14,714 bases of DNA from an uncultured Oscillospiraceae bacterium (GCA_934533005.1 CAKTBC010000044.1:1-14714), one strand, 5' to 3'; positions 1-7,375 are shown, numbered from the stretch's first letter. Program-made: numbers and translations. The notes: generated by a model from the letters alone, not told the origin.

Positions 1-329
1 AGACCGTCAAGGCACTCGAGGAGAACATCTTCCTCATGGATCAGCTCACCACCATCCTCGACGAGGACGGCGCGGAGACGGTCATCGCACAGGTGTTCAA
101 GGGGCTCGACTGGCACAAAACGGCGGAGAGCGAAATGGCGTACAAGTGCTATTGCAGCCGGGAGCGCGTGCTCGGCGCGCTCGCGAGCCTTTCCGCAGAC
201 GATCTCGCGTCGCTGCGCGAGGAGCAGCAGGATATCGAGGTGCGCTGCCAGTTCTGCGACGCCGTGTACAGCTTCACGCCCGAAGAGATTGCTGCGCTCA
301 ATACGCCGGAGGAGGAAAAAAAGAAATGA
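1..329 (+). CDS. hslO: Hsp33 redox-regulated chaperone, C-terminal part (5' end outside window)
   Basis: Hsp33 is a cytoplasmic holdase chaperone that is switched on by oxidation of a zinc-binding cysteine cluster. The visible 108 codons (frame starting at base 3) are the C-terminal end of the protein. They contain the diagnostic redox switch: a CYC pair, then 30 residues, then CQFC, followed by AVYSFTPEEI. This fits the family pattern CXC-X27-32-CXXC. The protein ends with an acidic and lysine-rich tail (EEEKKK). The start codon and the N-terminal substrate-binding domain are upstream of the window. The TGA stop overlaps the ATG of the next gene (ATGA), so the two genes are translationally coupled and probably in one operon. 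All four zinc-ligand cysteines are present, so I see no sign of decay. Confidence 0.95.
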   Translation, partial: TVKALEENIFLMDQLTTILDEDGAETVIAQVFKGLDWHKTAESEMAYKCYCSRERVLGALASLSADDLASLREEQQDIEVRCQFCDAVYSFTPEEIAALNTPEEEKKK

Positions 330-1228
330 AACTCGCAGATATGCTGCGCGAGCAGGACGGCCTTACCGCAGCGCGCGACGGTACAACATTTTGCGGCACG
401 CGCGGGGAATATACATTCCTGCTGCTGACGGGGAAAACCAACGAACTCATCCTTTCCGTCCTCCGCGGCGGCGAAGACCCGGAGAAAGAGAGCTTCCGGG
501 AATTTATCAAGGCACGGCCGGAGCTTTCCGGCTGCAAAACGGCGGGGCCGCGCGTTACGTTCACGCTCCGCCCCGGCGCCACGGCAAAGTCCGGCGCGGA
601 GAAGATCCACACACTGCTGCCGGAGCTTCTTTCCTACCTGCACGAGAACGGATACGAAAACTGCTGCGAGATCTCCCGTGCTGTCGGCGCTACGGTCGGC
701 TGCATGACGAACGGCGTGCCGCAGCTTCTCGCGCCCGACCTCTTCGCCGAGGTCAGCCGCAAGGCAGAGCAGAATGAGCGCGTCCGCGCGGAAATCCCCG
801 AACATGTGGGCCGCGGCATTCTCGGCGCACTCATCGGCGGCGTGATCGGCGCGGCGGTGATCGTGCTGATCGGTCAGCTCGGCTATGTGGCGGCGCTCTC
901 CGGCGTGGTGCTCGGCTACTGCACCATCGGCGGATACCGCCGCGGTGCGGGCAAGCTCTCCGCCGTGGGCATCGCGGTGAGCATCGTTGTGATGCTGCTC
1001 GCGGTCTATTTCGGCAACCGCGTGGATATCGCGATTGCGGCGGTGCAGGAGCTCGACCTTACATTCGGCCAGGCGTTTGCGTGGATGCATGAATTAGTGG
1101 ACGCCGATGCCTATATGGAAAATCTCGTGACGCTGTATCTCTTCTCCGCTCTCGGCGCCGTCCCGGCGGCGCTCAATGCGCACAAGGTCGCCAGGGAACA
1201 GGGACGCGTTTACCGCATCGGCGAATAA
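326..1228 (+). CDS. Unknown multi-pass membrane protein downstream of hslO
   Basis: This 300-residue protein is not one I recognise by name. The first ~155 residues look soluble and mixed alpha/beta, with many charged residues. From about residue 160 there are glycine-rich hydrophobic stretches (GALIGGVIGAAVIVLIG, then YVAALSGVVLGYCTIGG, then AVGIAVSIVVMLLAVYFG), and a final hydrophobic segment near residues 270-290, so about four membrane passes. It ends in a basic cytoplasmic-looking tail (AREQGRVYRIGE). The start was chosen at the ATG that overlaps the hslO stop; the A/G-rich end of hslO (GGAGGAAAAAAAG) provides the ribosome binding site. The frame is open for 60 codons further upstream, but that part lies entirely inside hslO. 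Translational coupling to hslO suggests shared expression; no function can be assigned. Confidence 0.85.
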   Translation: MKLADMLREQDGLTAARDGTTFCGTRGEYTFLLLTGKTNELILSVLRGGEDPEKESFREFIKARPELSGCKTAGPRVTFTLRPGATAKSGAEKIHTLLPELLSYLHENGYENCCEISRAVGATVGCMTNGVPQLLAPDLFAEVSRKAEQNERVRAEIPEHVGRGILGALIGGVIGAAVIVLIGQLGYVAALSGVVLGYCTIGGYRRGAGKLSAVGIAVSIVVMLLAVYFGNRVDIAIAAVQELDLTFGQAFAWMHELVDADAYMENLVTLYLFSALGAVPAALNAHKVAREQGRVYRIGE

Positions 1229-1237
1229 ACGTAATAT

Positions 1238-1279
1238 AAAATCTCCGGTTTTCGGATGCTTCCGAAAACCGGAGATTTT
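1238..1279. terminator. Bidirectional rho-independent terminator between convergent genes
   Basis: A 19-bp perfect inverted repeat (AAAATCTCCGGTTTTCGGA and its complement) surrounds a 4-base loop TGCT. A-tracts on the 5' arm and T-tracts on the 3' arm provide a U-run on both strands, so it can end transcription from both the hslO side (+) and the lipoprotein operon (-). The TAA stop codon of the minus-strand lipoprotein (1279-1281) overlaps the end of the stem. Confidence 0.9.
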
Positions 1280-2835
1280 TATGCACGCTGGCCGCCAAAC
1301 CCGCCGCCGGAGAAACCGGCGGGCGGCGTGCCGTCCGGGCGCGTACCGTTAAAGTCGGACGGCGGTGTCCCGTCCGGGCGCTCGCCGCTGAAATCGCCGT
1401 TTGGCTGGCCGCCGCCAAAGCCGCCGGGCATCCCGCCTCCGACGCCGCCGAAACCGCCCTCGGAGTAGGTGTAGCCATCGAGCGTGACGCTACGGCTCTC
1501 GCCGCCGCATGCAACGGTGTACGTGCCGCCGCTCTCCGTGCCCGGCGCGCTGATGACGACGGAAGTATATGCCTTCTCCGGCGTGACGGAGGCGAGGAGC
1601 ATGCCGCTCGCGTCGTGGACGGTCACGGTGCTCCCGGCGCTCTGCGCGCCGGAGAGCGTGAGCAGCATCACGCCCTGCGTATCGGACGAGAGGCTCTGCG
1701 CCATGCCGGACGAGTCTGCGGCGATGAGCGTGCCGCCGGTGATCGTGCCGGTCCCGGCGTAGTCGAGCGCGCCGTCGCCGTCGCTCGTCGGGCCGCTCAC
1801 ATAGACTTCGCCCCCGGTGATCGTGAGATCGCCGTTGGAGTCGAGGCCGTCGCCCGAGGCGTTCACGGTGAGCTTTCCGCCGGAGATGAGAATATAAACG
1901 CCTTCCTGCACTTCGTCCATGCCGCCAAATCCCCAGCCCCAGCCGTCTGCCTCCGTGCCGGAAGCGGAGTCGGTAGCGTTCAGCCCGTCGTCGCTCGCGG
2001 TGATCGCAATGTCGCCGCCGGAGATCTCGATGGTCTTGGCCTCGAGCCCTTCAAAGGACTTCGTGATGTTGACCGTGCCGTGGGAGACGGTGAGCGCTTC
2101 ATCGCAGTGGATGCCGTGCTTGCCGCTCGCGATCGTGATATCGCCGCCGGTGATCTCTACAAGATCGTTTGCCGCCATGCCCTTGTTCGCTGCCATAACA
2201 GTAAGAGTGCCGCTTTTGATTTTCAGCTCGTCCTTGGAGACGATGCCGTGGCCGGTTTCGGACGAGACGGTGAGCGCGCCGCTTCCCTTGATCGTGAGAT
2301 CGTCCTTGGAGAAGATCGCGGCATCCACGGTGTTGTCGTCGGTCTGAATGTATTCGCCCGTGGAGGCGAGAGTGTTTTCGCTGCCGGAGACGAGCGAGAG
2401 AATGACTTTTTTCGCATCGATCACGTAGATCGCGGCGCTGTTTTCACAGGCAATAGAAACGCCGTCGAGCGCGAGAACGACCTTTTCCTCCGGCGCGTTC
2501 ACGACGATCTGCCCGTTCGTGAGCAAACCGGTCACGCGGTAGCTGCCCCCGGCGGTGATCGTGACGGTGTCGCCGGATACGGTGACGCCCACACCGTCGG
2601 CGCGGGAAGCGCCGTCCGAGAGCGTGATCGTGACGGTTGTTTCCACATCCTCTTCGGCTTCCGCCTCGGCGGTGATGAGCTCTTCTTCGGTCTGCACTGC
2701 GGCAGTCTCCGCGATCATGGCAGCGGAGGAATCGCCGTTGGATGTGCTGCCGTCGCTTGCCGCCGCGGCGCTGCCGCACCCGACGAGCGAGAGGCAGAGC
2801 GCAAAGGCGAGTATCATAGAAAGAATCTTTTTCAT
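1279..2835 (-). CDS. Carbohydrate-binding lipoprotein, Cthe_2159/DUF4353 type
   Basis: The 518-residue product begins with a lipoprotein signal peptide (MKKILSMILAFALCLSLVGC), with lipobox LVGC and Cys20 as the likely lipidation site, then a Ser/Ala/Asp-rich linker. The body from about residue 65 to 430 is made of short beta-strand repeats of the style ISGGDITITASDDGL or SHGTVNITKSFEGLEA, typical of a right-handed beta helix. It matches the family represented by Clostridium thermocellum Cthe_2159, a PL9-like fold that binds cellulose and polygalacturonate; that binding is family knowledge, not shown here. The last ~60 residues are Gly/Pro/Asp-rich with repeated RPDGTPP units. The start has a good ribosome binding site (GGAAAGGAG). 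It is the last gene of the VTC-DUF4956 operon, 16 bases after DUF4956. Likely role: surface-anchored glycan or matrix binding. Confidence 0.85.
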   Translation of the reverse strand: MKKILSMILAFALCLSLVGCGSAAAASDGSTSNGDSSAAMIAETAAVQTEEELITAEAEAEEDVETTVTITLSDGASRADGVGVTVSGDTVTITAGGSYRVTGLLTNGQIVVNAPEEKVVLALDGVSIACENSAAIYVIDAKKVILSLVSGSENTLASTGEYIQTDDNTVDAAIFSKDDLTIKGSGALTVSSETGHGIVSKDELKIKSGTLTVMAANKGMAANDLVEITGGDITIASGKHGIHCDEALTVSHGTVNITKSFEGLEAKTIEISGGDIAITASDDGLNATDSASGTEADGWGWGFGGMDEVQEGVYILISGGKLTVNASGDGLDSNGDLTITGGEVYVSGPTSDGDGALDYAGTGTITGGTLIAADSSGMAQSLSSDTQGVMLLTLSGAQSAGSTVTVHDASGMLLASVTPEKAYTSVVISAPGTESGGTYTVACGGESRSVTLDGYTYSEGGFGGVGGGMPGGFGGGQPNGDFSGERPDGTPPSDFNGTRPDGTPPAGFSGGGFGGQRA

Positions 2836-2851
2836 AGTGTTTCTCCTTTCC

Positions 2852-3538
2852 TCACAGCTCGCAGCCTTCGGCGGCGTGCTGCGTGAGACTGATCTCCAAA
2901 TTTCCGTTCCGGCAGCGGAGCGCGTCGATGAACGCCTTCTCCTCTCCGGTGCGTCGGAGCATGATGTCGTAGGTGAGCCGGTTGAGGCTGCCGAGACTTG
3001 TCGTCTTTACGCGCACAAGGCGGTGCTGCGCGGTGTAGGTCTCGAAAATATCGTCAAACGCCCCGGCGTATTCAAGCGATTCGGGTACCGTGATGTGCAT
3101 CGTCCGGTGCCGGTCGCCGTCCTTCTCCTCGCCGAAGCTCGAGCGGGAGAGCAGCGCATAGATAAGACAGACGAGGATCGTGAACACCGCCGCCACGGCG
3201 ACGCAGCCCATGCCGCAGGTAAGACCCGCCGCCATCGCGAGAAACACCGCGAGGATCTCCCGTGCCGTGCCGGGCGCGGAGCGGAAGCGCACGAGCGAGA
3301 ACGTGCCCACCACCGCAACGCCTGCGCCGATGCTGCCGCTGACCATCAGTATCACAACGCACACGATGCCCGGCAGCAGCGCGAGCGTGACGGCAAAGCT
3401 CTTTGTGCAGTCTCCGCAGCGCGAATACACGAGCGCAATGACGAGCCCCAGCGCGACCGACGCGGCGAAGAGCAGGAAAAACTTCCCTCCCGTGAGCGTG
3501 CCGGACGAGAGAATGCTTACAAAGATCGAATCAGTCAT
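2852..3538 (-). CDS. DUF4956 integral membrane protein
   Basis: This 228-residue membrane protein matches DUF4956. Hydrophobic segments lie at about residues 20-38, 48-67, 70-84, 94-112 and 113-131. The conserved-looking loop GTFSLVRFRSAPGTAREI sits at about residues 78-95. The C-terminal ~95 residues form a soluble domain (DRHRTMHITVPESLEY onward) reminiscent of a small ferredoxin-like fold. Its ATG overlaps the stop codon of the VTC-domain gene by 4 bases, so the two are translationally coupled. In Firmicutes, DUF4956 genes regularly sit beside VTC-domain and CotH-like or carbohydrate-binding genes, which suggests a membrane partner in the same process. The biochemical role is unknown. The family call is firm. 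Confidence 0.85.
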   Translation of the reverse strand: MTDSIFVSILSSGTLTGGKFFLLFAASVALGLVIALVYSRCGDCTKSFAVTLALLPGIVCVVILMVSGSIGAGVAVVGTFSLVRFRSAPGTAREILAVFLAMAAGLTCGMGCVAVAAVFTILVCLIYALLSRSSFGEEKDGDRHRTMHITVPESLEYAGAFDDIFETYTAQHRLVRVKTTSLGSLNRLTYDIMLRRTGEEKAFIDALRCRNGNLEISLTQHAAEGCEL

Positions 3539-4254
3539 GCTGTTTTACCTCCTGAGGCTTGCCGTGCGTCGGCAAGAATGGTTTTGTAGGCTTCGCCGTA
3601 TTTGGAAAACGTGCTCTGGTAAATGCCGAGCGCATCGAGCTCCGATACGAGCCAGAGAGGGAGTGCTGCCGCGGCCTTGATCTCCATGAGCGATTCGCCC
3701 TCCGGCAGAATACGGCGCCCGCCTGCGGGGAGAGTGAGCGAAACGTCCTCGCACCGGAAGCGGATGTTCCGGTCGAACGTGACGCGAAGATCACGATCCT
3801 CGCGCGAGAACCGCGCGCTGCGCTCGTAGGAGAGATGCACCGCCGGGCGGAGCGGGGCGTAAAAGCGGGTAAAATACTCGATCTCCCGCCCAATTTGCCC
3901 GTGCTCGCCGAGCGGGGCGCACCCGGCGATAAATTCCCCGGCGGCGTCCTCCGGCAGCGTGATGCGCCGCTTGTAGACGATGCCCCTGTATTTTTTCTTG
4001 AGCTCGAGAAACACCTCGCCGCCCGGCTCCGCCACGCCGTAGCTGCGCAGCCGCAGCTTTTCCTTGTATGCCGGCTTTTCGAGCGAGGCGCGGATGAGCC
4101 GGTAGTCAGGCGTATCATAATATATATTGCAGATGGTGCTCTCGCCATGCTCGTCCGGGATCATCCGCGAGGAAAACGCGCTCTCGAGCGCCGTGCGCTG
4201 CGCATCCGTAATGCGGTATTTGAGCTCCCGCCGTTCGAACGTGAATCCGCTCAT
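3535..4254 (-). CDS. VTC-domain (polyphosphate polymerase-like) protein
   Basis: This 239-residue protein has the signature of the VTC domain, a triphosphate-tunnel fold whose yeast member Vtc4 makes polyphosphate from ATP. Visible tunnel-type motifs: RRELKYRI (residues 8-15), YYDTPDY (45-51), KEKLRLRSYG (64-73), FLELKKKYRGIVYKRR (82-97), GREIEYFTR (122-130), DRNIRF (161-166), LMEIKAA (189-195) and FSKYGEAYK (216-224). The alternating Lys/Arg and Glu residues are expected to line the tunnel and bind phosphate and metal. Whether bacterial members coupled to DUF4956 polymerise phosphate is not established. The start was chosen at the ATG preceded by AAAGGAGG, although the frame is open far upstream inside the PBP gene. 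First gene of a three-gene operon. Confidence 0.85.
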   Translation of the reverse strand: MSGFTFERRELKYRITDAQRTALESAFSSRMIPDEHGESTICNIYYDTPDYRLIRASLEKPAYKEKLRLRSYGVAEPGGEVFLELKKKYRGIVYKRRITLPEDAAGEFIAGCAPLGEHGQIGREIEYFTRFYAPLRPAVHLSYERSARFSREDRDLRVTFDRNIRFRCEDVSLTLPAGGRRILPEGESLMEIKAAAALPLWLVSELDALGIYQSTFSKYGEAYKTILADARQASGGKTA

Positions 4255-4284
4255 GGTATCGGCCTCCTTTGCTTTGATGAGGCT

Positions 4285-4317
4285 ACTATACGGAGGTTCC
4301 CTGAAATCTGCCTGAAA
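4285..4317 (-). promoter_or_regulatory. Promoter of the VTC operon with a 7-4-7 direct repeat (response-regulator-like box)
   Basis: Read on the minus strand, TTTCAGG occurs twice (4311-4317 and 4300-4306) with a 4-base gap, giving an 11-base period. Nine bases after the second copy comes a -10-like hexamer TATAGT (4285-4290), followed by a short leader and the AAAGGAGG site of the VTC gene. There is no good -35 hexamer; the repeat occupies that position. This geometry is typical of promoters activated by OmpR/PhoB-family response regulators. The repeat and spacing are seen directly; the regulator class is inferred, and no two-component genes are in the window. Confidence 0.55.
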
Positions 4318-4352
4318 AAGAAAACCGCCCCGAAGAAAAATCTTCGGGGCGG
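4311..4352 (-). terminator. Terminator of the penicillin-binding protein gene
   Basis: A 12-bp perfect stem (CCGCCCCGAAGA with its complement at 4341-4352) encloses the loop TTTT on the minus strand and is followed there by TTTTCTTTTT. It lies ~58 bases past the PBP stop codon. The T-run abuts the direct-repeat promoter of the next operon, so termination and re-initiation are packed tightly together. Confidence 0.85.
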
Positions 4353-4362
4353 TAACTATCTT

Positions 4363-4409
4363 GGCTCCCCTAACAGGGGAGCTGGCACGGCATGGCCGTG
4401 ACTGAGGGG
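4363..4409. repeat. Palindromic repeat element with two hairpins at the PBP stop codon
   Basis: Two adjacent hairpins are present: GCTCCCCT/AGGGGAGC (4364-4371 with 4375-4382) and CACGGC/GCCGTG (4386-4391 with 4395-4400), followed by ACTGAGGGG. From memory this resembles a dispersed element common between genes of Oscillospiraceae-type genomes (GGCTCCCCT ... AGGGGAGCTG ... GACTGAGGGGTT). Only one copy is in this window, so dispersal is inferred. The TAA stop of the PBP (4410-4412) directly abuts it. Confidence 0.6.
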
Positions 4410-6884
4410 TTAACCCTCCGGATCGGCCTCCGGTTCCTGCGGCATGACCGGGATCTGCACCGGCTCCGACGTCGGTTCCGGTGTCGGTGCGGCCGTTGGT
4501 GCGGCCGTCGGTTCCATCGTGGGTACGGCGGTCGGCGCCGCCGTGGGCGCGGGCGTTGCGGTCGGCACGGGCGTCGGCTCCGGCGTCGTTTCGAGATCGC
4601 CGAAGATGCCGGTGTCGTACCCGCGGTTCGTCGGGTCGTTGAACTGGATCACGGGCAGAGGGTCGTTGATCTGCGCCATGATCCGCCGCCAGATCTGCGC
4701 GGCGGGGTTGCCGCCATAGTACATGGGCGCGGGGCTGTCGTAGCCGGTCCAGACAGCGGTCACATAGTACGGCGAGAAGCCGCAGAACCAACGGTCGTAG
4801 TCGTCGGAGGTCGTGCCGGTCTTACCGGCCACGGGCATTTTGCCGTAACCGAGATAGACCTCGTAGCCCGTGCCGTACCACGCGGCGGCCTCGAGCATTT
4901 CGGTCATGCACCGGGCGGTGTCTACGCTGAACACGTGGCTCGTGCGCATCCCGTTTTCAAGAATGGTGTTGCCGTTTGCGTCGGTGATGAGCGAATACGA
5001 TCTCGCATAGGTCATCTCGCCGTCGTTCGGGAAGGAGGTGTAGGCCTGTGCCATTTCGCGCACCGTTACGCCGTTGGTGAACTGGCCAAGAGCAAGAGGG
5101 GCGTAGTCGCGGTCGGCCTCGACGAGCTGGAAGCCCATGCGCTCGGTGAGATATTCAAAGGAAACGCTCGGCGTGAGCTTGTCGATGATCTGCGCGGCGA
5201 CGGTGTTTTTCGAGCGCACCAGCGCGTCCCAGATCGTGATGATGCCGTCGTAGGAGCTGCCGGAGTTGCGGGGGTACCAGTAGGTGCCGCGGAGCTGAAT
5301 GTCGGGGCTGTCATCCACGAGCGTAGACTCGGTGATAAGGCCGAGATCCATTGCCGGGCCGTAGGATGCGAGCGGCTTTGCCGAGGAACCGGCAGGACGG
5401 TGCGCGTCCGTGGCGTAGTTCCAGCCAAAGTTGCGGTCCTTTTCACCGATCGCGCCGCCGATGGCCTTGATCTCGCCGGTGAACGGATCAATGACCATGC
5501 ACGCAGACTGCAGCGGCTGACTGCTGTAGTAGTAGGGCTGCGGCATGCTGTCGGGGTCGGTGTAGATATCGTCCACGACCTGCTGCACAAAGGGATCGAC
5601 GCAGGCGTAGATCTGGTAGCCGCCGTGGTAGAGAAGCTGGCGCGCCGCGGCCTCGGAAAGGCCAAGCCGCGTCTGGAGATCGCTCAGCACGTCGTTGATG
5701 ACCATTTCCACATAATAGGGATAGATCTCCTGCTGGTAGACCTCGTTCTCACCGCGGATGAAGTGCAGCTCGTCGCTATCGACCTCCGCAACGGCGGCGA
5801 GATATTCCTCATGGGAGATGTAATCCTGGTCGTACATCTCGTAGAGAATGGTTTTGGTGCGCTTCTTGTTGTTCTCCACGCTGGCGAAGGGGCTGTAGCG
5901 CGAGGGGTTGTTCGTGATGCCGATGATGCTCGCGCACTGCGCGAGCGTGAGATCCTGCACGTCCTTGCCGAAGTAGGTCTGTGCCGCCATCTGCACGCCG
6001 CTCGCGCCCTCACCGAAGTAGACAACGTTGAGATACCACTCCATGATCTCTTCCTTGGTGTATTCCTTCTCAAGATCGAGAGCACGGAAGATCTCCACGA
6101 GCTTTCGCTGCACGGTAACGTCGTCCTCGGTGGTGACGTTTTTGATGAGCTGCTGTGTGATCGTCGAGCCGCCGAAGTCGTTTTTCATACCGAGGAACAT
6201 GTTGACGAACGCGCCCGCCGTGCGGTACCAGTCTACGCCCTTGTGGTCGTAAAAGCGCTTGTCCTCGATGGCGACCGCCGCCTTTTCGAGATACGGCGGC
6301 AGCTCCTCGTATTCGACCCAGATGCGGTTTTCGTCCGTGGCCAGCACCGCAAGCTCCACGGTCTGGCCGTCGTTATCGTAGGCCCAGATCGTGCTTGAGA
6401 GCGAAATGGCGTAATCCTCGAGCGTGATGTTGAGATCGGTCGTGAGGTTGTTTTTTACATAGTAGGCGAAAATGCACGCAAACAGCAGTCCGCCAAGCAG
6501 CAGCACGAGCAGCACCGAAAGAACGATGCGGACAATGAACCGCACCATATCTCCCACGGTGGAGACGGCGGCGTCGCCAACGGCAAGGGCGGTGCGCGCC
6601 CGCCGCGAGAGAATGGGGGAGCGCTTTTCGCGCGGCGCCTTTTTCTTCGCCTTTTTCCCGTCCGGCTTCTTCCCGGTCTCCGGTGCGGGCGTTCCGTCCT
6701 CCGGCACGCTCTTCCCGTCCGCCGCGGCGGGAGCCTCGCCTTCCGGCACGGCCGTTTCCTCCGGTGAGGGCAGCGGCACCGTATCGCCGGACACGGACGG
6801 CACTTGCATGGTATTGCCGGATACGGGCGGCACCGGCGCGGTATCGTCGTTCGGTATATCGTTGTAGGGGCGTTTCTGATCCAT
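4410..6884 (-). CDS. Class A penicillin-binding protein (bifunctional transglycosylase/transpeptidase)
   Basis: This 824-residue, PBP1A-type enzyme polymerises and crosslinks peptidoglycan at the outer face of the membrane. Order of parts: a long Pro/Thr/Lys-rich cytoplasmic N-terminus (residues 1-112); one membrane anchor (about 113-142); a GT51 transglycosylase with catalytic Glu207 in EDKRFYDHKGVD and the GGSTITQQLIKN motif (238-249); and a penicillin-binding transpeptidase with SSAK (nucleophile Ser500, Lys503), SKN (558-560) and KTGTT (688-692). All key residues are intact. The last ~55 residues are a low-complexity Pro/Thr/Ala tail (TPEPTPVPTATPAPT style). The start is supported by GGAGG six bases upstream. 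It is transcribed alone, with an extended -10 promoter upstream and a terminator downstream. Symbol withheld because pbp/pon naming depends on the genome. Confidence 0.95.
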   Translation of the reverse strand: MDQKRPYNDIPNDDTAPVPPVSGNTMQVPSVSGDTVPLPSPEETAVPEGEAPAAADGKSVPEDGTPAPETGKKPDGKKAKKKAPREKRSPILSRRARTALAVGDAAVSTVGDMVRFIVRIVLSVLLVLLLGGLLFACIFAYYVKNNLTTDLNITLEDYAISLSSTIWAYDNDGQTVELAVLATDENRIWVEYEELPPYLEKAAVAIEDKRFYDHKGVDWYRTAGAFVNMFLGMKNDFGGSTITQQLIKNVTTEDDVTVQRKLVEIFRALDLEKEYTKEEIMEWYLNVVYFGEGASGVQMAAQTYFGKDVQDLTLAQCASIIGITNNPSRYSPFASVENNKKRTKTILYEMYDQDYISHEEYLAAVAEVDSDELHFIRGENEVYQQEIYPYYVEMVINDVLSDLQTRLGLSEAAARQLLYHGGYQIYACVDPFVQQVVDDIYTDPDSMPQPYYYSSQPLQSACMVIDPFTGEIKAIGGAIGEKDRNFGWNYATDAHRPAGSSAKPLASYGPAMDLGLITESTLVDDSPDIQLRGTYWYPRNSGSSYDGIITIWDALVRSKNTVAAQIIDKLTPSVSFEYLTERMGFQLVEADRDYAPLALGQFTNGVTVREMAQAYTSFPNDGEMTYARSYSLITDANGNTILENGMRTSHVFSVDTARCMTEMLEAAAWYGTGYEVYLGYGKMPVAGKTGTTSDDYDRWFCGFSPYYVTAVWTGYDSPAPMYYGGNPAAQIWRRIMAQINDPLPVIQFNDPTNRGYDTGIFGDLETTPEPTPVPTATPAPTAAPTAVPTMEPTAAPTAAPTPEPTSEPVQIPVMPQEPEADPEG

Positions 6885-6928
6885 AATTGCCTCCGGGATA
6901 ATCGAGCATGTGCGTATAATAATAAATC

Positions 6929-6937
6929 ATTATACCA
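6929..6937 (-). promoter_or_regulatory. Extended -10 promoter of the PBP gene
   Basis: On the minus strand the sequence TGGTATAAT is a perfect extended -10 element (TGn plus TATAAT), 45 bases upstream of the PBP start codon. No convincing -35 hexamer is found at 16-18 bases upstream (the best is ATACAA or TACAAT), as is common for extended -10 promoters. The surrounding AT-rich DNA contrasts with the GC-rich genes. Confidence 0.65.
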
Positions 6938-7074
6938 TACTTTTGAGAAATATTGTATCCGAAATGGAAATTTTTTAAAGCCGGTATGTCTATAGGACGG
7001 AAAAAACGGGTAATTCGTTCATTTTCGGGCATACTGCGCAGAGACGAAACCGGGGAAACGGGGGGAAAAGCAAC

Positions 7075-7356
7075 ATGAAAGCAGGACGGATCGGCGCGGC
7101 AACTCTCGCGCTGTGCGCCGCGGCGGGCGTATCGATGCTAACACCTTCCGGCAGCCGAAAGGCGGAGTACTGCTCGCTTGCAGAGTATCACGGGCGCGTG
7201 GCGATCTTTGCGCCGGACGAGCGGACGCTGCCGCGGCAGATTACGGCCATCGCGGTGCACACGCTGCCGAGCGCCGACCGCGAGGCGCTCTTCAGCGGCA
7301 TCGCCGTATACAGCCGCGAGGAATTGTACGCGCGGCTCGAAGATTTTGGGTCGTGA
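7075..7356 (+). CDS. Small exported protein resembling the BofC C-terminal domain
   Basis: The 93-residue product starts with a short basic segment and a hydrophobic stretch (AATLALCAAAGVSML), so it is probably exported or membrane-anchored. The rest (EYCSLAEYHGRVAIFAPDE, then TLPSADREALFSGIAVYSREELYARLEDFGS) resembles, by recall, the C-terminal domain of BofC, a forespore protein that in Bacillus restrains SpoIVB-dependent sigma-K activation. The pattern is a leading 'Y.L.EY.GR.A.F', a middle 'LP..DR..L..GI.V' and the end 'L..LLEDF.S'. The N-terminal BofC domain is missing and total length is about half of BofC, so sporulation function is not assured. The ribosome binding site is GGGGGGAAAA, seven bases before ATG. 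It is divergent from the PBP gene and followed by DUF1292. Confidence 0.55.
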   Translation: MKAGRIGAATLALCAAAGVSMLTPSGSRKAEYCSLAEYHGRVAIFAPDERTLPRQITAIAVHTLPSADREALFSGIAVYSREELYARLEDFGS

Positions 7357-7375
7357 AGCGTTCGAGCGGATATAC

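Noticed and set aside
149..1090. 313-codon open frame on the minus strand across hslO and the membrane protein gene
   Set aside because: Opposite the zinc motif of Hsp33 and the membrane helices; its composition is that of a shadow frame.
1615..2886. 423-codon open frame on the plus strand opposite the lipoprotein gene
   Set aside because: Antisense to a gene with signal peptide, lipobox and beta-helix repeats; no ribosome binding site and no family resemblance.
4392..6398. 668-codon open frame on the plus strand inside the PBP gene
   Set aside because: It is the antisense shadow of a clearly conserved class A PBP. The translation is His/Arg/Val-rich with no recognisable domain, an effect of GC-rich codon use.
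7030..7036. CATACTG resembling a forespore sigma (F/G) -10 element before the BofC-like gene
   Set aside because: No matching -35 sequence at the required spacing (GGTAAT is a poor fit), so the match is too weak to call a promoter.
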